16,777 bases of DNA from Alphaproteobacteria bacterium (lineage in GTDB: Bacteria; Pseudomonadota; Alphaproteobacteria; Sphingomonadales; Sphingomonadaceae), in the NCBI GenBank assembly GCA_005882415.1, contig VBAE01000097.1, positions 1 through 16,777 on the forward strand, given 5' to 3'. The position numbers and the translations under genes were made by a program. Of the stretch, positions 1 to 5,961 are shown one piece after another. Numbering within the stretch: position 1 is the first letter of the stretch; each line of letters opens with the position of its first letter. Below the pieces are notes generated by a model. The model did no database searches, had not been told where the DNA came from, and saw nothing but the letters and a program-made list of their open reading frames with translations.

Positions 1-396
1 CAGGGCGCCGTCGATGCCGTCACGGAGCAGTATCGGCCCATTTCGGCGATCGTTTTGCGCGCAGGATCGATATTTTCGGTAGCGCTAGACACTGCCTCGA
101 TCTGCAGGGTCGCGCCCGTTTCCGGCGCCTCCATCCTCCGCGATTTGGAGCGCAGCAACATCACCGGCGGGGGCAGCGGCGGCTATGCTCCTTCGCCCGC
201 TTTGGCCGAGGCTCTTGGCGCTGCGGAGCCGGTGCCCGCAGGACGGACGCTCCGCCTCGAAAGCGATCCCGCCGAAGCGGACCGGCACTTCCCCGGAAGC
301 CCGATCTGGCGCCGCTCGGAACCTGAGAATTCGTCTGAACTTGCCGGCCTAATTGCCTTGGATTTCGTGAAATGGCATCGCAGCGCCGCCTCCTGA
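1..396 (+). CDS. Exosortase A-associated hydrolase 2, C-terminal part (5' truncated by window edge)
   Basis: The plus-strand frame starting at base 1 is open from the edge to a TGA at 394-396, giving 131 residues with no stop. I read it as the end of an alpha/beta-hydrolase of the exosortase A-associated 'hydrolase 2' type. Family-like segments are LRAG near the nucleophile-elbow region, a P-V-S-G followed by LRDLER, GGYAPSPALAEALGAAE, and PIWRRSEPENSSELAGL near the end. Its last 25 bases overlap the start of the hydrolase 1 gene, as expected for the paired genes of this system. In the family the pair accompanies exosortase and exopolysaccharide genes; the substrate is unknown. The upstream part is compact and uses some AT-rich codons (ATA, CTA, TTG), so it may be divergent. 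An ATG-like start at base 55 is internal; the true start lies outside. The family assignment is from remembered consensus and is moderately sure. Confidence 0.6.
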   Translation, partial: QGAVDAVTEQYRPISAIVLRAGSIFSVALDTASICRVAPVSGASILRDLERSNITGGGSGGYAPSPALAEALGAAEPVPAGRTLRLESDPAEADRHFPGSPIWRRSEPENSSELAGLIALDFVKWHRSAAS

Positions 397-1163
397 CCTT
401 CGCCTGCGAGGGCTTCACGCTCGGCGCCAGCCTGGACGAGGCGGCCGGCCCGGTGGGCGTGCTGATGGTCACCGGCGGCACCCAGACCCGGATCGGCTCG
501 CACCGCATGTTCGAACGGCTCGCCTCCGGCTTGGCCGCAGCGGCTTACCCAGTCTTCCGCTTCGACCGCCGAGGAGTGGGCGACAGCGAGGGCGAGGAAG
601 CCGGCTGGCGGAGCAGCGCAGGCGACATCGCGGCAGCCGCCGCCGCTTTCCGAACAGAAGTGCCCCACCTGAAGCGGATCGTCGGCTTCGGCCTCTGCGA
701 CGGCGCCACCGCCCTCGCCCTCTACGCCGAGGGGCTGAACGGCCTCATCCTCGCCAATCCCTGGCTGGTCGAAGCCGAAGCCGGATCCCCCCCCGCGGCG
801 GCCATCCGGGAGCGCTACAAGCAGCGCCTGACCAGCACCGAAGGCTGGAAGAAACTTCTCGCCGGTTCAGTCTCTTACAAGCAGGTGCTGAAAGACATTC
901 GCACCATCGCCGGCACCGGCCCCTCCCCCCTCGCCGCCGAAGTGGCGCGCCCGATCAGGGAGCTCCCGGTCCAGTTCATCCTCAGCCGCGGCGACGCCAC
1001 CGGCATCGCCGCGGCGGCGGAATGGGAAAGCGAAGCCTTCGCTACCCTGAGAGCGGCCAACCCAGCGCCCCTCGTCATAGACACCGACTCGCACACCTTC
1101 GCCCGCCCCGGCGACGCGGAAGCGCTGCTCGACGCTTGCCTCGACGCCCTAAGCCGCGGCTGA
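372..1163 (+). CDS. Exosortase A-associated hydrolase 1 (alpha/beta-hydrolase fold)
   Basis: 263 residues, close to the full length of this family. Diagnostic features are GGTQTRIGSHRMFERLA (about 35-51), YPVFRFDRRGVGDSEGE (59-75) and GFGLCDGATAL (105-115). In this family the nucleophile elbow reads G-L-C-D instead of the usual G-x-S-x-G, so Cys109 would replace the serine. A late His in DSHTF is the probable catalytic base. It is a cytoplasmic enzyme with no signal peptide. The reaction is unknown; the family is known only from its genomic link to exosortase A and exopolysaccharide loci. The ATG at 372 lies inside the end of hydrolase 2, suggesting translational coupling, and no strong Shine-Dalgarno is visible. 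Its stop lies 15 bases inside the convergent trxB gene, so the two 3' ends overlap. Confidence 0.85.
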   Translation: MASQRRLLTFACEGFTLGASLDEAAGPVGVLMVTGGTQTRIGSHRMFERLASGLAAAAYPVFRFDRRGVGDSEGEEAGWRSSAGDIAAAAAAFRTEVPHLKRIVGFGLCDGATALALYAEGLNGLILANPWLVEAEAGSPPAAAIRERYKQRLTSTEGWKKLLAGSVSYKQVLKDIRTIAGTGPSPLAAEVARPIRELPVQFILSRGDATGIAAAAEWESEAFATLRAANPAPLVIDTDSHTFARPGDAEALLDACLDALSRG

Positions 1164-2114
1164 GGCTTCGAATTCGGCTTCGGCGAGGAAGCGTTCGGCA
1201 TCGAGCGCGGCCATGCAGCCGGTGCCGGCCGCGGTCACCGCCTGGCGGTACACCTTGTCCATCACGTCCCCGCAGGCGAACACGCCGGGGATGTTGGTGC
1301 GGGTGCTTCCCGTCTCGACGTCCAGATAGCCGTCCTTGTCGAGGGCGAGCTTGCCCTTGAACAGCTCGGTCGCCGGCGAGTGGCCGATCGCGACGAAGCC
1401 GCCCTCCACATCGAGCCTCGACACCGCGCCGCTGACCGTATCCCGCAGATCCAGCCCGACCAAAGCCTCGGGCGTCCCGCCCGCGACGAACTGCGCCACC
1501 TCCTTGTTCCACATAACCCTGATGTTCGGATGCGCAAACAGCCGGTCCTGCAGGATCTTCTCGGCGCGGAGGCTGTCGCGGCGGTGGATCAGAGTGACGT
1601 CATGACTGTGGTTGGTCATGTAAATGGCCTCTTCCACCGCCGTATTCCCGCCCCCGATCACCGCTACCTTCTTGCCGCGGTAAAAAAAGCCGTCGCAGGT
1701 CGCGCAGGCGCTCACGCCCCTGCCCTTCAGATGCTCCTCGGACGGGATATTGAGCCAGCGTGCCTGCGCCCCGGTCGCAATCACCACCGTGTCGCCGGTG
1801 TAGACGGTGCCGCCGTCGCCGATCAGCCGGAACGGGCGGCGGGAGAAATCGACCTCGACGATCGAATCCCACATCATCTGGGCGCCGACATGCTCGGCCT
1901 GCTTCTGCATCTGCTCCATCAGCCAGGGGCCCTGGATGACGTCGGCGAAGCCCGGATAATTTTCGACATCGGTGGTGATGGTGAGCTGCCCGCCCGGCTG
2001 GATGCCCTGGACGACGATCGGCGCAAGGCCCGCACGCGCCCCGTAGATGGCCGCGGAGAGGCCCGCGGGGCCGGAGCCGAGGATGAGCATACGGGTGGAG
2101 TGGGTCTCGACCAT
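1149..2114 (-). CDS. trxB: Thioredoxin-disulfide reductase
   Basis: 321 residues, the normal length for the low-molecular-weight bacterial enzyme. It passes electrons from NADPH through FAD to thioredoxin in the cytoplasm. The FAD-binding GSGPAG lies at about 13-18, the redox-active CATC at 137-140 (Cys137 and Cys140), the NADPH-binding GGGNTA at 154-159 with HRRD at 177-180, and the C-terminal FAD motif GVFACGDV near the end. I chose the ATG at 2114 because the protein then begins MVETHSTRMLILGSG, matching family N termini; the frame stays open further upstream, to 2360, but that stretch is not family-like and overlaps hppD. No good Shine-Dalgarno is visible. It is divergent from hppD, with 130 bp between the starts, and convergent with hydrolase 1, overlapping it by 15 bp. 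Confidence 0.96.
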   Translation of the reverse strand: MVETHSTRMLILGSGPAGLSAAIYGARAGLAPIVVQGIQPGGQLTITTDVENYPGFADVIQGPWLMEQMQKQAEHVGAQMMWDSIVEVDFSRRPFRLIGDGGTVYTGDTVVIATGAQARWLNIPSEEHLKGRGVSACATCDGFFYRGKKVAVIGGGNTAVEEAIYMTNHSHDVTLIHRRDSLRAEKILQDRLFAHPNIRVMWNKEVAQFVAGGTPEALVGLDLRDTVSGAVSRLDVEGGFVAIGHSPATELFKGKLALDKDGYLDVETGSTRTNIPGVFACGDVMDKVYRQAVTAAGTGCMAALDAERFLAEAEFEASAAA

Positions 2115-2244
2115 GAAGCGGCTTTCGGGAGATAGGAGGAAGGCGCCCGAGATAGTGGCTGGTACGGCCCCGGCGCAAGCCGTTTGCGGGCCCCCGCCGG
2201 GCTTGATAGAGGGCGCCGACAGCTTTTCCGGAAGGAGTCCCCAC

Positions 2245-3312
2245 ATGCCCCACGACAACCCGCTCGGCCTCGACGGCTTCGAGTTCGTGGAGTTCACCGG
2301 GCCCGATCCGGAGGCGCTCGCAGGCCTGTTCACCGCCATGGGCTTCACCCATCTCGGCAACCACAGGTCGAAGAATGTCCGCCACTACGGCCAAGGCGAT
2401 ATTAATTTCATTCTCAATATGGAGCCGGCGGGGCAGGCGGCCGACTTCCGGAGCGCCCACGGCCCGTCCGCCAACGGCATGGCATTCCGCGTGAAAGATG
2501 CGCGTCAAGCCTTTGAAATGGCAGTGGAGCGCGGCGCCACCCCGGTCGAGAGCCCGCGCGGGCCCGGCGAGCTCGAAATCCCGGCGATCGAGGGGATCGG
2601 CGGCTCCTATCTCTACCTCGTCGACCGCTACGGCGCCGAGCAGATCTACGACACGGACTTCGAGCCGGTGCCGGGCGCTGTCCGGGACGGGGCTTCCGTC
2701 GGCCTCCACACCCTCGACCACCTCACCCACAATGTGAACCGCGGCCGGATGAACCATTGGGCCCAGTTCTACGAGCGCATCTTCAACTTCCGCGAGATCC
2801 GCTATTTCGACATCGAGGGCCAGCAGACCGCCTTGGTCTCCCGCGCGATGACCGCCCCCGACGACAAGATCCGCATTCCGCTGAACGAGAGCCAGGACGA
2901 GCACAGCCAGATCGAAGAGTTCCTCCGCGAATATAAAGGCGAAGGAATCCAGCACCTTGCCCTCGCCACCGACGACATCTTCGCAACCGTCGACGCGCTC
3001 CGGGCCAACGGCATCCGCTTCCAGGACAGCCCCGAAACCTATTACGACATGATCGACCAGCGCATTCCCGGTCACGCCCATTCGATCGAGGAGATGCGCA
3101 AGCGCCGCATCCTGATCGACGGGTCCCCCGAGACCGGCGAGGGCCTGCTTCTCCAGATTTTCACCGAGAACATGATCGGCCCGATTTTCTTCGAGATCAT
3201 CCAGCGCAAGGGCAACCAGGGCTTCGGTGAGGGCAATTTCAAGGCGCTGTTCGAATCGATCGAGCTCGACCAGATCCGGCGTGGGGTGCTTCCCGCGGCT
3301 GCGGAGCAATAG
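2245..3312 (+). CDS. hppD: 4-hydroxyphenylpyruvate dioxygenase
   Basis: 355 residues, the typical bacterial length. It converts 4-hydroxyphenylpyruvate to homogentisate with O2 and Fe(II), the second step of tyrosine breakdown, in the cytoplasm. Two vicinal-oxygen-chelate domains are visible. The three iron ligands are recognisable: His159 in DHLTHNV, His237 in GIQHLAL and Glu317 in FFEIIQRKG. The C-terminal QGFGEGNFKALFESIE is the conserved helix closing the active site. The ATG at 2245 is preceded by GGAAGGAG at 2230-2237, a strong ribosome-binding site with 7 nt spacing; the open frame reaches further upstream but lacks family similarity. The gene stands alone: no homogentisate dioxygenase or fumarylacetoacetase is in the window. 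It is followed immediately by an inverted repeat pair that could end transcription. Confidence 0.97.
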   Translation: MPHDNPLGLDGFEFVEFTGPDPEALAGLFTAMGFTHLGNHRSKNVRHYGQGDINFILNMEPAGQAADFRSAHGPSANGMAFRVKDARQAFEMAVERGATPVESPRGPGELEIPAIEGIGGSYLYLVDRYGAEQIYDTDFEPVPGAVRDGASVGLHTLDHLTHNVNRGRMNHWAQFYERIFNFREIRYFDIEGQQTALVSRAMTAPDDKIRIPLNESQDEHSQIEEFLREYKGEGIQHLALATDDIFATVDALRANGIRFQDSPETYYDMIDQRIPGHAHSIEEMRKRRILIDGSPETGEGLLLQIFTENMIGPIFFEIIQRKGNQGFGEGNFKALFESIELDQIRRGVLPAAAEQ

Positions 3313-3481
3313 TCCTCCCCGCGAGCGCAAGCTCGGGGGGAGGGGGACCACATGAAATGTGGTGGAAGGGTAGCGACCTCCGCGTCAGCGGCTCTCGGTA
3401 GAACCCACCAGCGCTTCTGCCTTCTACCCCTCCACCCCGCTACGCGGGGTCCCCCTCCCCCCGCTGCGCGCGGGGAGGACT
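3311..3481. repeat. Two opposed copies of a double-hairpin intergenic repeat
   Basis: The left copy (3311-3373, plus) and the right copy (3424-3481, minus) begin alike with AGTCCTCCCCGCG, share GGGGGGAGGGGGACC, and end in GGTGGA(A/G)GGGTAG. Each unit holds two hairpins. The first is CCTCCCC...GGGGAGG with a variable tip: GAGC-GCAA-GCTC on the left and a shorter tip on the right. The second has a six-base-pair stem and three-base loop: CCACAT-GAA-ATGTGG (3348-3362) on the left, CCCCGC-TAC-GCGGGG (3435-3449) on the right. The second stem differs completely in sequence yet keeps perfect pairing. The pair exactly fills the gap between the convergent hppD and regulator genes and could act as a bidirectional terminator. 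It resembles REP-like palindromic repeats common in sphingomonads; that comparison is from memory. Confidence 0.85.
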
Positions 3482-3856
3482 TTAATCGTCCGCGCGGTAC
3501 TCCGAGCTGCGGCTATGCAAGGTGCGCCCGCCGGCGGGTTCCTGGAAGCGGTCGCGCAGCTTGGCGGCGAATTCGACCAGCGCTTCCTGCATGTCTTCGG
3601 GAAGGCTCAGATAGCAGGAGAGGAGCTGGCTTGCGCCGGTGCCGAGCCAGTCGCCGTCGCTGCGGCGCGCCGAGAGGATGTAGACGACGTCGACCCCGGC
3701 TTCCGAGAGCCGCGCGAGATAGTCGGCGCGAAGCTCCCGCCGGTCGTTCTCATAGAGGCTCTGCTTGGGCACGTCGGTGCCGACCAGAGCGGCGAACTCC
3801 GCCTGCTTCAGCCCCAGCCGCTTGCGCTCTTCAGCAAGTCTCGCCCCGAAACTCAT
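3482..3856 (-). CDS. XRE-family helix-turn-helix transcriptional regulator
   Basis: 124 residues. The N-terminal half (about 3-60) is a Cro/C1-type helix-turn-helix: MSFGARLAEERKRLGLKQAE, then FAALVGTDVPKQSLYENDRRELRADYLARLSEAGVDVVYIL, the usual pattern ending in a small beta segment. The C-terminal half (about 70-110), with LPEDMQEALVEFAAKLRDRF, is predicted helical and may dimerise; no ligand or protease domain is seen. Likely a cytoplasmic DNA-binding repressor. The ATG at 3856 is preceded on the minus strand by AAGGA about 13 nt upstream. The gene is convergent with hppD and divergent from a 56-residue ORF. Two small palindromes in the shared upstream region are candidate operators. The target genes are unknown. 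Confidence 0.88.
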   Translation of the reverse strand: MSFGARLAEERKRLGLKQAEFAALVGTDVPKQSLYENDRRELRADYLARLSEAGVDVVYILSARRSDGDWLGTGASQLLSCYLSLPEDMQEALVEFAAKLRDRFQEPAGGRTLHSRSSEYRADD

Positions 3857-3859
3857 CGG

Positions 3860-3950
3860 TTTTGCAAAATCCTTCTTGACGGCACCCGTTTAACCGATGA
3901 TTCTTCTCGCCGATTCGCGGAAAAAGTTGATCCATTATGGTGTCTAAGAC
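3860..3950. promoter_or_regulatory. Candidate operator region between the XRE regulator and the divergent small ORF
   Basis: Two short palindromes lie here: TTTTGCAAAA at 3860-3869, just upstream of the regulator's start codon, and GTCTAAGAC at 3942-3950, centred on one base. A minus-strand CATAAT (3939-3934), next to the second palindrome, could be a -10 element for the regulator gene. No well-spaced -35 was found for it. A TTGACG at 3876-3881 on the plus strand lacks a good -10. Autoregulation by the XRE protein through one of these sites is an inference only. The rest of 3857-4031 shows nothing else I can name. Confidence 0.25.
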
Positions 3951-4031
3951 TGCCGCAACAATTGCAAGAGCGGCTACTTGCGCGGATCGGCTCCTTTACG
4001 GGCTCACGCCAAGTGCGGCGGCTGAGACGAG

Positions 4032-4202
4032 GTGAGCCGTAGCGAAGCCAATCATCGCGAGGAAGTCCTGATCGCTGCCGCACGCGCCGTTCTAGCCTCG
4101 GTTCGGGTGCCGCTGGAGCAAAGGCAACTTCCGCCCCAGGCCACCGCATCGCTCCGCCTGCTCGAGACGGCGCTGGAAGCCTATACCGGTCCCGCCCGCT
4201 AG
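4032..4202 (+). CDS. Small hypothetical protein, 56 residues
   Basis: GTG at 4032 to TAG at 4200-4202 encodes 56 residues beginning MSRSEANHREEVLIAAARAV and ending LRLLETALEAYTGPAR. A TGA lies only three codons upstream, so this GTG is the only standard start. Codon third positions are mostly G or C, as in neighbouring genes, and the composition (Ala, Leu, Arg, Glu) suggests two short amphipathic helices split by a Pro-containing loop (PLEQRQLPPQA). No signal peptide or membrane segment is visible. The ribosome-binding site is weak (GAGACGAG directly before the start). It is divergent from the XRE regulator and 85 nt upstream of the beta-propeller gene. I do not recognise a family. A minus-strand open frame over the same bases is arginine-rich and looks like a shadow. 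Confidence 0.5.
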   Translation: MSRSEANHREEVLIAAARAVLASVRVPLEQRQLPPQATASLRLLETALEAYTGPAR

Positions 4203-4287
4203 CCTCTCCTCCACATCGGCTGCGAAGCCTCGTGGCCAAGCGGCCGGGCCGGTGCGATAGTCTTCCTCCTTATCGAAGGGGAAGATC

Positions 4288-5430
4288 ATGCGCTTCATTA
4301 TGACGGTCCTTGCCGCATCTGCCCTGGCCGCACCCGCTTCGGTCGAGAAGATGAGCGAGATCGCGCTCCATTGGCCCGCGCCGCAGCCCGCCGAGCGGCC
4401 GCACCATGCGCCGGCGGGCGACGGAATGGGGGTAAGCCATGACGGCTCCACCCACGAAATCGCCTTCGTTCCGGGCCGGAATGAAGCGGTGATCTCCGGC
4501 CAGAATTACGACGCCCTCGCCCGGGTCGGTTCGGATGGGCGGGTGACCTATCGGCGGATGAAGGCTGGGAGCGGCCCGCACGGCCTCGGCTTCGACAAAG
4601 ACGGACTGCTCTGGGTGACGCTCGAATTCGAAGGGCGGGTCATCGCCTTCGCCCCGGACGGGCGCAAGGTGAAGGACATTCCCGTGACGCTAGACTGCAA
4701 ATCCTGCGTGGAGCCGGTCAACAGCCACCCCCACGGCCTCGGCATCGCCGACGATGGGCGGACGGTGTGGTTCACCGGCAAGGCGACCGGGACGGTCGGG
4801 CGGATCGCGACGGACGGCAGCCTCGCCACCTGGCAGCTCCCAACCATCGGCAGCCTGCCCATCTACATCCGCCCCGGCCCCGACCCCGCCGGCAAGGGCC
4901 GCGAGACGATGTGGGCGACCGAACTCACCGGCAACCGCATCGCGGCTATCTCGGTGACGCCGGGGGAGCGCTTCCCCAAGGCCGAAATCCGCGAGTTCGT
5001 CATTCCGACCGCCAACAGCCGCCCGATCGCGGTCGAGCGGGGGCCGGACGGGCTGATGTGGTTCAGCGAGGAAGCCGGCGGCAAGGTCGCCCGGATCGAG
5101 AAGGAAGGGAGGATCACCGAGTTCGCGATCCCCAAACCCCTTGGACGTCCCAACATGCTGCTCGCCGCCTTGGCTTTCGACCGCGAGGGCAATCTCTGGG
5201 TCCAGCAATATGTCGACCACGCCAATCCGAAGCCCGCGGGCGGCGACCGGATCGCACGCATTTCCCGGCGGATTCTCAGCGCTTCGCCCGGAAGCCTCAA
5301 GCCGACTGACTTCACCTGGTTCGCGGTGCCGACCAGCGCCAGCGTGATGCACCGGATCGCTCAGGGGCCGGACGGCGCGATGTGGTCCACCGAGCTCGAG
5401 ACCGACCGGGTCGGGCGCGTGACCCGCTAG
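4288..5430 (+). CDS. Exported beta-propeller protein of the virginiamycin B lyase (streptogramin lyase) family
   Basis: 380 residues. The start, MRFIMTVLAASALAAPAS, looks like a short signal peptide, implying a periplasmic location. The body repeats a blade signature resembling Vgb: PHGLGFDKDGLLWVTLEFEG (97-116), a blade at 148-171 with HPHGLGIADDG, TMWATELTGNRIA (207-219), a blade at 252-270 with LMWFSEEAGGKVARI, one at 297-325, and one at 359-377 with AMWSTELETDRVGRV. The spacing fits a six- or seven-bladed propeller. True Vgb linearises streptogramin B antibiotics, but most relatives are uncharacterised and this one is longer than Vgb (about 300 residues), so a resistance role should not be assumed. 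The ATG follows AAGGGGAAG. An insertion around 220-235 and the Cys137/Cys140 pair (CKSC) may be family-specific. Its stop shares the palindrome CTAG with the convergent gene. Confidence 0.8.
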   Translation: MRFIMTVLAASALAAPASVEKMSEIALHWPAPQPAERPHHAPAGDGMGVSHDGSTHEIAFVPGRNEAVISGQNYDALARVGSDGRVTYRRMKAGSGPHGLGFDKDGLLWVTLEFEGRVIAFAPDGRKVKDIPVTLDCKSCVEPVNSHPHGLGIADDGRTVWFTGKATGTVGRIATDGSLATWQLPTIGSLPIYIRPGPDPAGKGRETMWATELTGNRIAAISVTPGERFPKAEIREFVIPTANSRPIAVERGPDGLMWFSEEAGGKVARIEKEGRITEFAIPKPLGRPNMLLAALAFDREGNLWVQQYVDHANPKPAGGDRIARISRRILSASPGSLKPTDFTWFAVPTSASVMHRIAQGPDGAMWSTELETDRVGRVTR

Positions 5431-5912
5431 TCGACCTTGGCGATTTCCGACTCGACGGTCGCCACCTTCATCCCGAAACGGTGGAAGACCATCCGGTTGG
5501 AAGCGCTCCGGCCGCCCGGGCGGAGCGTGATCCACTGCTCGACCGTCGGCCCGTCCGACATCGTGTAGCGAAGGTGCAGCGTCGCCCCGGCGACCTCGCC
5601 CGCGACCTGGCCGCGCGCGTCGCTGATCGACCCGCCGATCCTGTTGCCGCCCGCCCGGACCAGCCGCCACGACCGCCGCCGCGCGGGCTTACCCTCCTCC
5701 TCCACCACCTGCTCGATGATCAGCGCCCCCCGCTCCATCCGCCCCCGCGCCCGGTCCTTCATCCCGTGCCGCCCCGAAAGCATGATCGCGACCGTGCCGG
5801 ACCCCTGGGTGGACCCGGTGAAGAAATGCTCGAAAGCAGTGGCTGCTGGTTGGGGCGCAGCGGCCGGAGCGGCGGCGGCGACGAGGATAAGGGGGAGGGT
5901 ATTGAGGGGCAA
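5427..5912 (-). CDS. Exported DUF3833-like small protein
   Basis: 161 residues with a hydrophobic, Ala-rich N terminus (MPLNTLPLILVAAAAPAAAP) consistent with an export signal, though lacking a basic n-region. The rest matches my recollection of DUF3833-type proteins: FEHFFTGSTQGSGT near 27-40, a series of beta-strand segments such as RSWRLVRAGGNRIGGSISDA, then GEVAGATLHLRYTM and a C-terminal RMVFHRFGMKVATVESEI. Such proteins are thought to form a small beta-barrel in the envelope; their function is unknown. The start is TTG at 5912; no ATG or GTG occurs between it and the receptor stop 49 nt upstream, so TTG is preferred. It lies directly downstream of the TonB-dependent receptor on the same strand, probably in the same transcript. 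Its TAG overlaps the stop of the convergent propeller gene within CTAG. Confidence 0.72.
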   Translation of the reverse strand: MPLNTLPLILVAAAAPAAAPQPAATAFEHFFTGSTQGSGTVAIMLSGRHGMKDRARGRMERGALIIEQVVEEEGKPARRRSWRLVRAGGNRIGGSISDARGQVAGEVAGATLHLRYTMSDGPTVEQWITLRPGGRSASNRMVFHRFGMKVATVESEIAKVD

Positions 5913-5961
5913 AGCGCTGCTTTCTCGTGGAATTGCCGCCCGCCTACAGCAGCTGCCGGCG

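Noticed and set aside
2115..3351. Minus-strand open frames antisense to hppD and running into trxB
   Set aside because: hppD is unambiguous on the plus strand with all iron ligands; the antisense frame is a codon-bias shadow.
3853..4239. Minus-strand 128-residue open frame upstream of the XRE regulator
   Set aside because: Arg/Ser-rich with no family resemblance, and it overlaps the better-supported small plus-strand ORF and the regulator's promoter region.
4288..5430. Calling the propeller protein an antibiotic-resistance gene
   Set aside because: Family resemblance to Vgb is not enough; it is longer, exported, and no resistance context is present.
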